A stretch of DNA of 64,000 nucleotides from Comamonadaceae bacterium CG12_big_fil_rev_8_21_14_0_65_59_15 (GTDB taxonomy: Bacteria; Pseudomonadota; Gammaproteobacteria; Burkholderiales; Burkholderiaceae_C): contig PCUV01000058.1 of assembly GCA_002786915.1 (NCBI GenBank), forward strand, positions 23,822-87,821, written 5' to 3'. Both the position numbers and the translations under genes were made by a program. Below the pieces are notes generated by a model that worked only from the letters and a program-made list of their open reading frames with translations, was not told the DNA's origin and did no database searches. The number at the start of each line of letters is the position of its first letter. The first letter of the stretch is position 1. Positions 47,820-57,167 of this stretch are shown here, in pieces.

Positions 47820-48611
47820 TTAGGCGGCTGGCACGGCTTGTGGTTGTGTGGCCAGTACTGGTGCTGGTGCCGCAGACACAGCTTCAGCGTCGGAGTCTGT
47901 GGGCTCCATCGGCTCAATGCCAGAGTCACTCAGCATCTTGCGCAGGTTCAAATCGAGGGCGTCGTATTTGAGCGAGCATGAGTTGGGGAAGGAGACCGAG
48001 ACGGTGACCGTCTTGGCGGGCTTGTCGCCCACGGCGGCCATGGTGACGGCCAGCTCAACTTGGCTTACGTTGTATTGATGCAAAGGCAGTGAAGGGCCAA
48101 CCCGGTCGAGCAGGTCATAAACGGCGTTGGCATCAAAGGTGGTGTCCGCCTCCAAGTTGATGCGCTCGCCCTTTTTGAACCGGGCAGACAGCCGCAGCTT
48201 TTTGACCGCCACCTTGTTAATGCCGCTGGCCAGGTCATAGGTGAACGCAAAGTTGCGTTGCATCAGAGGTGCCAGGTCGTAAATGCGCTGGTCTTTGGGG
48301 TCGGGTGGTAAGGTATTGAGCTTGAGAATGGCGGTACTGAATATGCCCTGCAGCGGCACCAGCGCCTTGTTGGAGCCCCGGTAGTTGATGTCTAGCGAGC
48401 CCTCGGATTGTGAGTAAACAAAGATTACCTCAAACGCCGGGTTGTGGGGGCGAATGGCAAAGCCCCCACTCGCCCACTCAGGGCTGTTCTGCGAATAGTC
48501 TTCGGGGTAAGCAAAGAAATAGTCCCGTGTGTCGCGCCGAAACGGCTCCACCACACAGTTCTTGCCCCGGCCCTCGGTGTTGTGAAAATAGTTGAAACCT
48601 CTCTGAAAACC
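47820..48611 (-). pseudogene. 5'-truncated gene of unknown function, abutting gspF
   Basis: The frame is open from the codon immediately after the gspF TAG (48612-48614) for 263 codons, but no start codon exists before a GTG at 48557/48554. The upstream codons read as real protein (RGFNYFHNTEGRGKN, CVVEPFRRDTRDYFFAY), so the gene has lost its N-terminus at the gspF boundary. The rest has GGFAIRPHNPAFEVIF, LDINYRGSNKAL and an acidic, Pro/Ala-rich tail. No family was recognised. A shortened product from the GTG at 48554 (244 aa) is possible. Confidence 0.65.
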
Positions 48612-49820
48612 CTACCTGACCAGTTGATTGAGCTGGATGATCGGCAACAGCACTGCCAGCACAATCAGCATCACCACCAGGCCCATGGCCACGATCAAGA
48701 GCGGCTCCAGCAACGTGGCCAGCTGCATGGCGCGTCGCTGCACTTCGGTACTGAGTTGCTTGGCCGCGCGTTGCAACATCACAGGCAGTTGCCCGGTCTG
48801 TTCGCCCAGGCGGGCGAACATGGCCAGCAGCGGCGGAAAGCGTTTTTTTTGCGCCAGCGCAGAGGCCAGCGGCGCCCCTTCGCGCACCAACACGAGTGCG
48901 TCTTGCGCGTCGGCACGCAGGGCGCGGTTGGACAGGGTTTGCGCGGCTGCCTGTAGCGCTTTCAGGATCGGCACGCCGGCCCCGGCCAGCATCGCCAATG
49001 TGCTGGCAAAGCGCGCCGCGTTGTAGCTGCGTGACAAGCGCCCCAGGATCGGCAGGTTCAGCCAGGCCGCGTCAAACTTCAAGCGAAAAACGGCTCCGGC
49101 CAAGGCCAGACGAGCGCTGACAGCTCCCACAACAAGAGCAAGCAACAGCACCCAGCCGTAGCTGCGCAGAAGGTCGCTGGCGGTGATCATGATGACCGTA
49201 AGCAGGGGCAATGCACGCTTGCTGCTGGCAAACACGTGCGCCACCTGCGGCACCACGTAAGTCACCAAAAACAGCACGATGACCACCGCCACCAGCGACA
49301 CAATGGCCGGGTACAGCGCCGCGCCAATTAACTTGGACTTGAGCGCCTGCTGCTCTTCCAGGTCGTCAGCCAAACGCTCCAGCACCAGCCCCAGGTTGCC
49401 GCTTTGTTCACCCGCACCAATCACCGCCACGTAAATATCGGAGAACTCGCGCGGGTGCTGTGACAGCGCCTTGGCAAACGGCGCGCCGCCGTTGACGTCG
49501 GCGCGCAGCGTGGCGACCAGTTCGCGCTCGGGGGCTTTTTCGGCCTCATCCGACAAGCTGGTGAGGGCACGCTCCAGCGGCAGGCCAGAGGCCACCAGGC
49601 CGGCCAACTGGCGCGTCCAGACGGCCAGCGTAGCGGCGTTGAACACGCGGTGGCGCGACGCCGAACTGGTGCCGACTTGGGCGCTGACGGGCTCAACCTT
49701 GAGCGGCACCAGCGCCTGGCTGCGCAGTTGCGCGCGCGCCGCCTTGGCCGAGTCGGCGTCGATGACGCCTTTGCGTGTGTCACCGCTGGCGCTTAAAGCT
49801 TCAAACGAATAGACCGGCAT
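48612..49820 (-). CDS. gspF: Type II secretion inner-membrane platform protein GspF
   Basis: Inner-membrane platform that works with the GspE ATPase to extend the pseudopilus. It has 402 aa and two T2SSF domains, each ending in membrane helices, with the repeated LPLERAL/VPILKAL-type motifs and LGLVLERLADDLEEQQAL. It ends LPIIQLNQLVR, the natural family C-terminus. The start at 49820 (MPVYSFEALSASG) is the family start; the open frame continues 26 codons upstream, but those encode part of an intergenic palindrome. It is the last gene of the gsp operon. Confidence 0.95.
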   Translation of the reverse strand: MPVYSFEALSASGDTRKGVIDADSAKAARAQLRSQALVPLKVEPVSAQVGTSSASRHRVFNAATLAVWTRQLAGLVASGLPLERALTSLSDEAEKAPERELVATLRADVNGGAPFAKALSQHPREFSDIYVAVIGAGEQSGNLGLVLERLADDLEEQQALKSKLIGAALYPAIVSLVAVVIVLFLVTYVVPQVAHVFASSKRALPLLTVIMITASDLLRSYGWVLLLALVVGAVSARLALAGAVFRLKFDAAWLNLPILGRLSRSYNAARFASTLAMLAGAGVPILKALQAAAQTLSNRALRADAQDALVLVREGAPLASALAQKKRFPPLLAMFARLGEQTGQLPVMLQRAAKQLSTEVQRRAMQLATLLEPLLIVAMGLVVMLIVLAVLLPIIQLNQLVR

Positions 49821-49860
49821 GGCACTGGGCGCGTGTTTAACGTGAAATACGCCGAGCTTT

Positions 49861-49928
49861 GTCATTCCCGCGCAGGCGGGAATCCAGCATCTCAGCAAAC
49901 CCTGGATTCCCGCCTGCGCGGGAATGAC
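49861..49928. repeat. Perfect 27-bp inverted repeat between gspE and gspF
   Basis: Arms at 49861-49887 (GTCATTCCCGCGCAGGCGGG...) and 49902-49928 are perfect reverse complements around a 14-bp loop. I recognise the TCATTCCCGC...GGAATCCAG palindrome as a widespread proteobacterial REP/MITE-type repeat, from memory. As RNA it would form a very strong hairpin between the gspE and gspF messages. Confidence 0.85.
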
Positions 49929-49970
49929 GTTTTAATTTCATCATTTGGGGCAGCTTTGCAGACATGGCAA

Positions 49971-51464
49971 TTAGTCCCGCGTTACGCGCAGCAGCTCTTC
50001 ACGCGATGTCACGCCTGTGCGCACCAGACGCTCGCCGTCTTCACGCATTAGCACCATGCCGGCGGCTTGTGCGGCGCAGCGGATGTCGGCCTCGCTGGCG
50101 CGGCTGTGGATTTGCGCGCGGATGGCGTCGTTGGTGACCAGTAGCTCAAATACGCCGCTGCGGCCCTGGTAGCCGGTGTGGCCGCAGGCGTCGCAGCCGA
50201 CGGGGTGGAAATTGGGGTCAGAGCCCGAGTTTTGCCGCGCAAAATCGAGATCCGACCCCAATTTGTCGACCACAGCACCCGCAACTGGCAGGGTCAGCGC
50301 TGTCGGGGCTTTGCACTGCGGGCACAGCTTGCGCACCAGGCGCTGCGCCAGCACGCCAAGCAGGCTGGAGCTGAGCAAAAACGGTTCCACCCCCATGTCG
50401 GTCAGGCGCGTCACCGCACTGGCGGCGTCGTTGGTGTGCAGTGTGGCCAGCACCAGGTGGCCGGTCAGACTGGCCTGGATGGCGATCTGCGCGGTTTCAA
50501 AGTCGCGGATTTCGCCGATCATGATGATGTCGGGGTCTTGGCGCAGGATGGCGCGCAAGGCTTTGGCAAAGTCGAGCTCGATCTTCGGGTTGACCTGCGT
50601 CTGGCCCACGCCGGGCAGCTCGTATTCGATCGGGTCTTCCACCGTCATGATGTTGTTGTGTGCCGCATCCAGCCGGCTCAAGGCGGCGTAGAGTGTGGTG
50701 GTCTTGCCCGAACCGGTGGGGCCGGTGACCAGCACAATGCCATGCGGTTGCGCCACCAAATGCTCAAATTGTTGCAGCACTTCACCCTGCATCCCTAACG
50801 CCTCCAGGCTTAAACGCCCTTCGGATTTATCCAGCAGACGCAGCACCGCGCGTTCGCCGTGGGCGCTCGGGATGGTGCTCACACGCACATCCACCGCGCG
50901 TGTGCCGATGCGCAAGCTGATGCGCCCGTCTTGCGGCAGGCGGCGCTCGGCAATGTCGAGCTCGGCCATGATTTTCAGGCGACTGATGAGTGCCGCGTGC
51001 AGCGCGCGGTTCGGCTGCACCACTTCGCGCAGCGTGCCATCAACGCGAAAGCGCACTGATGAATGGCGCTCATACGGCTCGATGTGGATGTCGCTGGCGC
51101 CGTCGCGCGCGGCTTGCGTCAACAAGGCGTTGAGCATGCGGATGATGGGCGCGTCGTCAGCGGTTTCGAGCAAATCCTCAATGGCGGGCAGTTCCTGCAT
51201 CATGCGGCTCAGGTCGGCGTCGCTTTCCACCTCGGTGACCACTGCGGCGGCGCTGGATTCGCCCTGCGCGTAGGCGGCGCTGATGCGCTGCACCAGGGTA
51301 CTGGCCGCCTGCATTTGCAATTGGCATTGCGGGTATTTGCGCAGCACCTCACTGACGGCCGCAGCAGACGACTGCGCGTGCAGCAGCAGCGTGAGCTGGT
51401 CTGCGTCGTCTTCCAGCAGCAGTTGGTGCGTGCGCGCAAAGGCGTAAGGCAGGGGGTAGCGCAT
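49971..51464 (-). CDS. gspE: Type II secretion ATPase GspE, with in-frame palindromic insertion
   Basis: Cytoplasmic ATPase that powers the secretion pseudopilus. It has 497 aa with an N1E/MshEN-type N-domain, Walker [11 protein letters not shown] (248-257), Asp box [11 protein letters not shown], Walker [10 protein letters not shown] (313-321) and a His box near [13 protein letters not shown]. The zinc-binding C-module has C381/C384 and C424/C427. Residues 401-419 ([10 protein letters not shown]...) between the two cysteine pairs are encoded by a 56-bp palindromic repeat at 50209-50264. The start at 51464 lies 19 bp after gspD. Confidence 0.95.
   Translation of the reverse strand: MRYPLPYAFARTHQLLLEDDADQLTLLLHAQSSAAAVSEVLRKYPQCQLQMQAASTLVQRISAAYAQGESSAAAVVTEVESDADLSRMMQELPAIEDLLETADDAPIIRMLNALLTQAARDGASDIHIEPYERHSSVRFRVDGTLREVVQPNRALHAALISRLKIMAELDIAERRLPQDGRISLRIGTRAVDVRVSTIPSAHGERAVLRLLDKSEGRLSLEALGMQGEVLQQFEHLVAQPHGIVLVTGPTGSGKTTTLYAALSRLDAAHNNIMTVEDPIEYELPGVGQTQVNPKIELDFAKALRAILRQDPDIIMIGEIRDFETAQIAIQASLTGHLVLATLHTNDAASAVTRLTDMGVEPFLLSSSLLGVLAQRLVRKLCPQCKAPTALTLPVAGAVVDKLGSDLDFARQNSGSDPNFHPVGCDACGHTGYQGRSGVFELLVTNDAIRAQIHSRASEADIRCAAQAAGMVLMREDGERLVRTGVTSREELLRVTRD
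50209..50264. repeat. Palindromic repeat inserted in frame within gspE
   Basis: 56 bp beginning AAATTGGGGTCAGAGC and ending GATCCGACCCCAATTT; the outer 11 bp are perfectly inverted and the rest imperfectly. I recognise this as a dispersed betaproteobacterial repeat, from memory. It keeps the reading frame open and replaces or lengthens the zinc-finger loop. Confidence 0.8.
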
Positions 51465-51483
51465 GGCGGGTTGTGAGCGACGT

Positions 51484-53613
51484 TTAGTGAGCTGATTGCA
51501 TCAAGGGGACCAAGGGCTTGGGTGCACTGGCTGTAGCCTTGGGCACAGGCGCTGGTGGCATCGTGGGCGACGTGTTGATCGGCACCAGACTACTGGGAAC
51601 GGGCTGATTGGCTTGCATCCCGGCGCTCATCAGGTCGTAGCGGTTCAGCGACAGACTGCTGGAGTCTCGCGTGTCACGCACCACCACCGGGCGCAAAAAC
51701 ACCATCAGGTTGGTTTTTTTGCGCGTGCGCGCTTCGCTCTTGAACAGGTTGCCAAACAAGGGCACGTCGGCCAGGCCGGGCACTTTTTCGGCGTTGCCCG
51801 AATACTCGTCTTGCAGCAACCCGCCCAGCACCACAATGGCGCCGTCATCGACCAGCACGTTCGATTCAATCGTGCGTTTGTTGGTGGTGGGGCCATTGGG
51901 GGCGCTGACGGTGGAGGCCAGCACGCTGGAAACTTCTTGGTAGATGGCCAGCTTGACAGTGCCGTTTTCGCTGATCTGCGGCTTCACCTTGAGCGTCAGG
52001 CCCACGTCCTTGCGTTCGATGGTCTGAAACGGGTTCACGGTGCCGGTATTGTTGCTGCCGGTGTTGGTGAACTGCCCGGTGACAAACGGCACGTTCTGGC
52101 CGATGACGATCTTGGCTTCTTCGTTGTCCAGCGTGAGCAGGTTGGGGGTAGAAAGCACGTTGCCACTGCCCGAGTCTTCCAGAAAACGCGCCAGAAAGCC
52201 CAGCACATAGACGCCGTTGGTATTCTGGGCCAATCCCAGATTGAGGCCGCGCGCCGGCGCGACCGTGCCCGTTGTTCCGGCGGTAGCCAGGTTGATGATG
52301 TTCTTGCCGCCGGTGCCAAAGTTGCTGCCCAGCAGCCCAATCACGCCGTCACCCGCCTTGCCCAGCGCGCCTTGCCACTGAATGCCGAATTCGGCGGCTT
52401 TGTCCTCGCTGACCTCGGCAATCAGGCTTTCCACAAACACCTGGGCACGGCGCGCGTCGAGCTTGTCGATGACGGCGCGCAGCTGGCGGTATTGCGGTTC
52501 GGGGGCAGAGATGATGAGCGAATTGCTCGCCACGTCGGCCTGGATCTGTCCGCCTGTGGTGGTGGCAGCGGCACCAGCGGCACCGGCAGCGCCCGGTGGG
52601 GTAGCATGGGCCGCGACCGCCGTGCCACTGACGGCAGCGCGCAGCGTAGCGGCCAATTTGGTGGCGTCGGCATTTTTCAGATGCACCACATGAATGTTGC
52701 CCGCTGCGCCGTTGCTGCCGTTGCCGTCGGGCTGGTCGAGCTTGTCCACCAGCGAACGCACCAGCGCCAGCTGAGCCGCATTGGCCGCGCGCAGGATCAG
52801 CGTGTTCGAGCGCGGCTCGGCGATCAAGGTGGTCTTGAAAGAGGTGTCGGCCTGACCCGCTGGTGCAGCACTGGCGATGCTACCGATCAAACGCAGCACC
52901 AGCGGTGCCAGGTCAACGGCAACCGCGTTCTGTAGCGCGATCACCTGCACGTCGGTGGCGTTGGCCACGTCCAGCGCGGCAACGATGCGCGCGATGCGGC
53001 GCAAGTTGTCGGCGTAGTCGGTAATCACCAGTGAATTGGTGCCGGGGTTGGCGTTGATGGTGTTGTTGGGGCTGATCAGCGGTCGCAGCACCGCCACCAG
53101 GTTGTTGGCCGACTCAAAGTTGAGTTTGTAGATGTGCGTGGCGATCTGGTTGCCCGCAGGCAGGCCGACCTGGCCACTTTCCTGGATCGTGACGCCGCCG
53201 CTTTGCAGTTTGGCGTCGGCCTCGGGCACCACCTTGTACAGCCCGGCCGACTCCACCAGCGTAAAGCCCTGCAAGCGCAGCGCGGCAATAAATTGGCCCA
53301 GCGCCACGGCGCGGCTCACCGGCTTGTCGGTGATGAGCGTGAGCGTGCCCTTGACGCGTGGATCGACCACCACGTTTTTGCCGGTAATGCTGGCAAAGGT
53401 GCGCGCCACGGCTTCAATCTCGGCGGCCTGGAAGTTCAACGTCACTGGCTCGCTGGCTTTTGCCGCAGGTTTAGTCTGGGTCGCTGCTGCCACTTTGGGC
53501 TGCGCCTGTGCCCATGAATTTATACTAAAAAGACCTATAGCGCCCGCCATTAAAGCACAAGCAGCTATCGATAAAATAGCATTATTGGTGCTTGCTGTGG
53601 CTGTGTATGTCAT
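51484..53613 (-). CDS. gspD: Type II secretion outer-membrane secretin GspD
   Basis: Outer-membrane channel for folded exoproteins. It has 709 aa: signal peptide (about 1-36), N0 domain ([18 protein letters not shown]), N1-N3 repeats with [29 protein letters not shown] and [13 protein letters not shown], then the secretin core ([41 protein letters not shown]) and a short S-domain-like tail. The signal-peptide hydrophobic core is encoded by repeat copy G. It lies between gspN and gspE, all on one strand. Confidence 0.95.
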   Translation of the reverse strand: MTYTATASTNNAILSIAACALMAGAIGLFSINSWAQAQPKVAAATQTKPAAKASEPVTLNFQAAEIEAVARTFASITGKNVVVDPRVKGTLTLITDKPVSRAVALGQFIAALRLQGFTLVESAGLYKVVPEADAKLQSGGVTIQESGQVGLPAGNQIATHIYKLNFESANNLVAVLRPLISPNNTINANPGTNSLVITDYADNLRRIARIVAALDVANATDVQVIALQNAVAVDLAPLVLRLIGSIASAAPAGQADTSFKTTLIAEPRSNTLILRAANAAQLALVRSLVDKLDQPDGNGSNGAAGNIHVVHLKNADATKLAATLRAAVSGTAVAAHATPPGAAGAAGAAATTTGGQIQADVASNSLIISAPEPQYRQLRAVIDKLDARRAQVFVESLIAEVSEDKAAEFGIQWQGALGKAGDGVIGLLGSNFGTGGKNIINLATAGTTGTVAPARGLNLGLAQNTNGVYVLGFLARFLEDSGSGNVLSTPNLLTLDNEEAKIVIGQNVPFVTGQFTNTGSNNTGTVNPFQTIERKDVGLTLKVKPQISENGTVKLAIYQEVSSVLASTVSAPNGPTTNKRTIESNVLVDDGAIVVLGGLLQDEYSGNAEKVPGLADVPLFGNLFKSEARTRKKTNLMVFLRPVVVRDTRDSSSLSLNRYDLMSAGMQANQPVPSSLVPINTSPTMPPAPVPKATASAPKPLVPLMQSAH
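53518..53585. repeat. Dispersed repeat, copy G (encodes the GspD signal-peptide core)
   Basis: On the minus strand it reads ATAGCTGCTTGTGCTTTAAT then GGCGCTATAGGTC, matching copies E and F (ATAGCTGCTTGCGC...GGGCTAGAGGC) with several changes. It covers GspD residues about 10-32. Confidence 0.65.
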
Positions 53614-53619
53614 GGTGAT

Positions 53620-54444
53620 TCAACCTATTTTGATGATGGAACGGCCACCTTGGCGCCGCCCGATGATGGCCAACAGATTGGCCAGAACCTCCTGGGACTG
53701 CGCTGCTGCACTGGCCTCACCGGCAAAGCGCAAGCGCCCACCCACCCACTGCCCCTGGCCCGACAGGCGCAGATCCCCCGCCAATGTTGAAAGGCTTAAC
53801 GCCGGCACGTTGCCGCCCTGCACCGTGAGCCGATAACTGCCCATGGGCCGCAGAGTAGAAAGGCGCGACGAAACCTCCAGCGCGTCGAGCTGGGCGCTAC
53901 CTGTCACCTGTAGTCGCCCGGCCGACCAACCCAGCACCAGCGCGCGCGTGCTCAGCTCAAGCTGGCCCTGCGCAGCAATCGTATTCCAGGGCGTACCCAA
54001 GCCCGCCAGCAATTGTGCCGGCCACTGCGACCGGCTGTCTGACGCGGCCAGTTGCAACCCGGCCCAGTGCGGCACCAGCGTCCAGCGCCAGGGCTGCTGT
54101 AGGCAGCAGTCGGCGCGCCATTGCAACGCCAGCCCGACGCCGCCCAGCCAGGTCGGACGCAAGCCCCACTGCACACGCCCAGGCAAGGCGGCGGCGGCTG
54201 GGCTGCCCGTGCCGCCGGTGAGCATCAGGTGGGCTGAACCGTTCCACAAGGTGCCACGCGCAGCGTGCAACTGCACTTGCCCGGCGCTGGCCTGCTGCAC
54301 ACCAAGCGCTAGCCAGCGCGCGGGCAAAAACAACAGCAGCGCCAGCAGCAGGCCGAAGACCGCACCCGCACCCGCCCAACCCCACGGGGCGTGCACGCCC
54401 TGACGGGAAGGCAAGCGGGTGGGGAAAGATGCAGTAGCCATCAT
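53620..54444 (-). CDS. gspN: Type II secretion protein GspN
   Basis: Accessory inner-membrane component of 274 aa with one N-terminal helix (AGAVFGLLLALLLFLPARWL) and a periplasmic domain of beta-strands beginning QLHAARGTLWNGSAHL, the GspN signature, and ending GQGQWVGGRLRFAGEAS. Its exact role is not settled and some systems lack it. It starts 10 bp after gspM ends. Confidence 0.9.
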   Translation of the reverse strand: MMATASFPTRLPSRQGVHAPWGWAGAGAVFGLLLALLLFLPARWLALGVQQASAGQVQLHAARGTLWNGSAHLMLTGGTGSPAAAALPGRVQWGLRPTWLGGVGLALQWRADCCLQQPWRWTLVPHWAGLQLAASDSRSQWPAQLLAGLGTPWNTIAAQGQLELSTRALVLGWSAGRLQVTGSAQLDALEVSSRLSTLRPMGSYRLTVQGGNVPALSLSTLAGDLRLSGQGQWVGGRLRFAGEASAAAQSQEVLANLLAIIGRRQGGRSIIKIG

Positions 54445-54454
54445 GCAGTCGTGT

Positions 54455-54931
54455 TTACGGCGCTGGCAAGGTAAACACCAGCGTGCCGTCCCAACCCGTG
54501 TCGCCGCGCTTGAGGTGCGCTTCGGTGGGTGTGCGGTGCGCGTTCTGGCGGCTGGCGGACAGGGTTTGTGCCAGCGCTTGCGCCGAAACCCCCTTAAAGG
54601 TCACGCTCAGGCGTTCGCCCTGCGTGCTGATCTTGGCGTCGCTGCCCAGCGCTTGCAGGGCAGCCGTCAGCGCACGCTGCGCGGTGGCGGCGTCGGGCGT
54701 GGGCAAGGCCTGCAAACTGCGTGCTTGGGCCTGCAACGCCTGCATGTGTTGCAACTGGGTGTCTAGCTGCTGATGTTGCGCCGACGCACTGCGCCACAGC
54801 GCCAGCGCTGGCGCCAACCCCAGCCACCACAGCAGTGCCGCACCCAGCACCGCAGCAGCCAGCAACAGGCTGCGCTGCTCGCGCGGTGCGACGCGTTGCC
54901 AACGGGATTGCATCAACTCGCGTGCGCTCAT
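54455..54931 (-). CDS. gspM: Type II secretion protein GspM
   Basis: Bitopic inner-membrane assembly-platform protein that pairs with GspL. It has 158 aa with the helix LLLAAAVLGAALLWWLGLAP and a small periplasmic ferredoxin-like domain (LSVTFKGVSAQALAQTLS). The start at 54931 overlaps the gspL stop as ATGA and gives MSARELMQSRWQRVAPREQR, a typical GspM N-terminus. Nine codons upstream are also open. Confidence 0.92.
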   Translation of the reverse strand: MSARELMQSRWQRVAPREQRSLLLAAAVLGAALLWWLGLAPALALWRSASAQHQQLDTQLQHMQALQAQARSLQALPTPDAATAQRALTAALQALGSDAKISTQGERLSVTFKGVSAQALAQTLSASRQNAHRTPTEAHLKRGDTGWDGTLVFTLPAP

Positions 54932-56163
54932 GGTGTCCCCTGTGCCCGCAGCACCCACTGATCGCCCTGCGGTGTGGCGACTACACCTTGCGCGCGCAGC
55001 GCCGCGCCCAGCCGCTGCTGCACGTCTGGCGCCATGGCCGGGCCGCTCAGGCGTAACTCATTTGCTGCGTAATCAATAGCTTTCAGCGCATAGCCAGCAG
55101 GCGCTAGAGTCGAAAATGTAGATAGCATCGATTCCAGGTCGGCGGTTGTACCGACGCCCTTGGCGCGTTGCAAGGCAGCCACCTCGCGCGCCATTTGCAG
55201 CGGTGCGTCGACCACCACCGGCACATGGGCAAAGGTATCGGTCAGCACCGCACGAATTTGCTGGCGCTGCGCTTGCAGCAGGCTTTTTTCGCGCAGCGCC
55301 CAGGCATTCAGACCGACTAGGTTCACCACCACGGCCAGCGCCAGCGCCCAGCGCGCCGCGCGCCACTGGGGTGCGCGGGCAAACTGCCCCAGCCCTTGGC
55401 GTAGCGCCGTCCAGCGCGCGCTGCGCTGCGCGTTGGCAAAGTCAAACTGCGCCAAATCCCACGGCTGCAATGCCGCTTGCAAGAAGCGATCACCGCGCTG
55501 CTGCAAGGTCACTGTGCGTCCTAGGCATTGCTCGGCCAGTGCCGCTACGGCTGGCTCAGCCAGCACCGGGGATTGCGACGGCAGCAAGCTCACGAAGCCC
55601 GCCGACAGGGGCCCGTGCAACACGCCGACCTGATCCGTATCCGCTCGGGTCAGCCCCGCCACCCAGGGTTGCTCGGGGCTACCGGTGACTTCAATGGCCT
55701 GCGCCAGCGCCTGCGGCGTGCTCTCTGGCACGATGCGCGCCACGCTCAGGCCCGCCTGCGCCAGCACGCCCAAGGCCGACTGTAGCCAGGCACGCTCACA
55801 AGCAGCCACCCAAACCGGGCTGCCCACCTGCGGATCGGGTTGCAGCGCCAGATGCAGTTGCGCCGGGTCGTCAAGCAACTGGTCTTCCAGCAGACCGTCC
55901 AGAATGGCGCGCAGCCGCGCCGGGTTGCGCTGGCCCAGCACGGCACGCGGCAGGCTGCCCGGTGGCAGCACGACGCGATGCCACGACAAAGCTTGCAACG
56001 GCACCACAGCCACCACTTCGGTCTGGCGGTCGACGCCTGGCAGCAAGGCCAGCGGCAGCGCACGGGCGACCGACACCGATGCGCCGTCTGCGCTTTGCAC
56101 ACAGTCAAGCGGGGCCGCTGTGTTGGCGGGCTCCAGGGGCAAAGTAAGGATGAGCAGCGGCAT
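54928..56163 (-). CDS. gspL: Type II secretion protein GspL
   Basis: Bitopic inner-membrane protein that recruits GspE. It has 411 aa with an actin-like cytoplasmic domain (VVPLQALSWHRVVLPPGSL, LLDDPAQLHLALQ, AVAALAEQCLGRTV), one membrane helix (WALALAVVVNLVGLNAWAL) and a periplasmic domain. Residues about 346-365 in the periplasmic part are encoded by repeat copy H. It is coupled to gspM by ATGA overlap. Confidence 0.93.
   Translation of the reverse strand: MPLLILTLPLEPANTAAPLDCVQSADGASVSVARALPLALLPGVDRQTEVVAVVPLQALSWHRVVLPPGSLPRAVLGQRNPARLRAILDGLLEDQLLDDPAQLHLALQPDPQVGSPVWVAACERAWLQSALGVLAQAGLSVARIVPESTPQALAQAIEVTGSPEQPWVAGLTRADTDQVGVLHGPLSAGFVSLLPSQSPVLAEPAVAALAEQCLGRTVTLQQRGDRFLQAALQPWDLAQFDFANAQRSARWTALRQGLGQFARAPQWRAARWALALAVVVNLVGLNAWALREKSLLQAQRQQIRAVLTDTFAHVPVVVDAPLQMAREVAALQRAKGVGTTADLESMLSTFSTLAPAGYALKAIDYAANELRLSGPAMAPDVQQRLGAALRAQGVVATPQGDQWVLRAQGTP
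55069..55125. repeat. Dispersed repeat, copy H (inside gspL)
   Basis: Reads AATCAATAGCTTTCAGCGC then AGGCGCTAGAGTCGAAAAT on the plus strand, matching the family core ATAGCT...GCGC...GCTAGAG with divergence. It is in frame on the minus strand and encodes STFSTLAPAGYALKAID. This is the most diverged copy and the least certain. Confidence 0.5.
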
Positions 56164-56177
56164 AAAAATTCAGTGCT

Positions 56178-57167
56178 TCATTGTAGGGTCGGTGTCAACG
56201 GCGTCAGCAGCTCGCGCTGGCGCAGCAGCACTTTCACGTCCAGACCGTCGCGCTGCAGCAGCGATACTTCTTGCAGCGTGGCATCGCCCAGCCGCAATTG
56301 CCCGCGCACGCTGAAAAACCGCGACGCTACCCCGTGCGCGGTGGTGTCAAAGCGGATCGCGGCGTTACCCACCAGCGTGTCGGCGTCGGCCAGCGCGCCC
56401 ATATGCTGGCGGGTGCGTGCCTGTACCAGCGCGCGTGCCTGCGCCAGCTCCATGCCGGGCACCGCCGCCAGCAACACTTCGGCTGGCGCGGTGTTGAGGT
56501 TGACGCTGGTGCGCTCTGGCAGCAGTGTGATGTAGGGCTGCAACACCTGGAGCGTTTGCGCGGACAACCCCAGCCACGCCAGATCGGCCACGCGCCGGGG
56601 CTGCAGGGGCTGGCCTGGGGGTCGATCGCGCTGGTCTGCCGCGACGCTTTGTGACTGCAACAGCGCCTGCGTGAAGGCCGTCAGCTCGTCCTGCGGCAGG
56701 CTCAGGTGTTCAAACAGGCGCTGCCACGCCGCCACGCTGGGTGCGTGCAATTTTTTGCCATCCACCAGGTTGGTGACGTTCAAACGCGCTTGCTGGTCCT
56801 CGATCTGGCCGGCCAAAAACGCCTGCTCTGCGCCGTCGTCATCGATATTCGCCTGCCCCTGCTCGGCCGCCAAAAAGGTGGACAGTCGTGCCGGCTCCAG
56901 CGGCACCGCCCAGGGCTCGGCCAGATGGTCGGCGCCGCCCTGGCGCGCATCTTCACGCAGGATCAGGCGCGCCCAATCGAGCGCACCGGTCAGCACCCAG
57001 GCCGCCTGCATGCGCGTGCGCTGCGCTGATTCGACTTCCACCCCGCGCCACTGCTGCCACAGCATGCTGGAAGCCAGCGTGGCCACCAGCACCACCATCA
57101 GCATGGCGGTCAAGAGGGCTGCACCGCGTTGGCGCCAGGCGTGTATCGGCACGTCAGGGTGCATCAT
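56178..57167 (-). CDS. gspK: Type II secretion minor pseudopilin GspK
   Basis: Large tip pseudopilin capping the pseudopilus. It has 329 aa with the N-terminal segment RQRGAALLTAMLMVVLVATL (prepilin cleavage after G, without the usual Glu5, as expected for GspK), the alpha domain and the SAM-like SVNLNTAPAEVLLAAVPGM motif. It overlaps gspJ by 4 bp. Confidence 0.94.
   Translation of the reverse strand: MMHPDVPIHAWRQRGAALLTAMLMVVLVATLASSMLWQQWRGVEVESAQRTRMQAAWVLTGALDWARLILREDARQGGADHLAEPWAVPLEPARLSTFLAAEQGQANIDDDGAEQAFLAGQIEDQQARLNVTNLVDGKKLHAPSVAAWQRLFEHLSLPQDELTAFTQALLQSQSVAADQRDRPPGQPLQPRRVADLAWLGLSAQTLQVLQPYITLLPERTSVNLNTAPAEVLLAAVPGMELAQARALVQARTRQHMGALADADTLVGNAAIRFDTTAHGVASRFFSVRGQLRLGDATLQEVSLLQRDGLDVKVLLRQRELLTPLTPTLQ

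Noticed and set aside
49821..49898. 26-codon N-terminal extension of GspF
   Set aside because: It encodes one arm of the intergenic palindrome (RCWIPACAGMT-type sequence produced by that repeat in many genomes); the family starts at MPVYSFEA.
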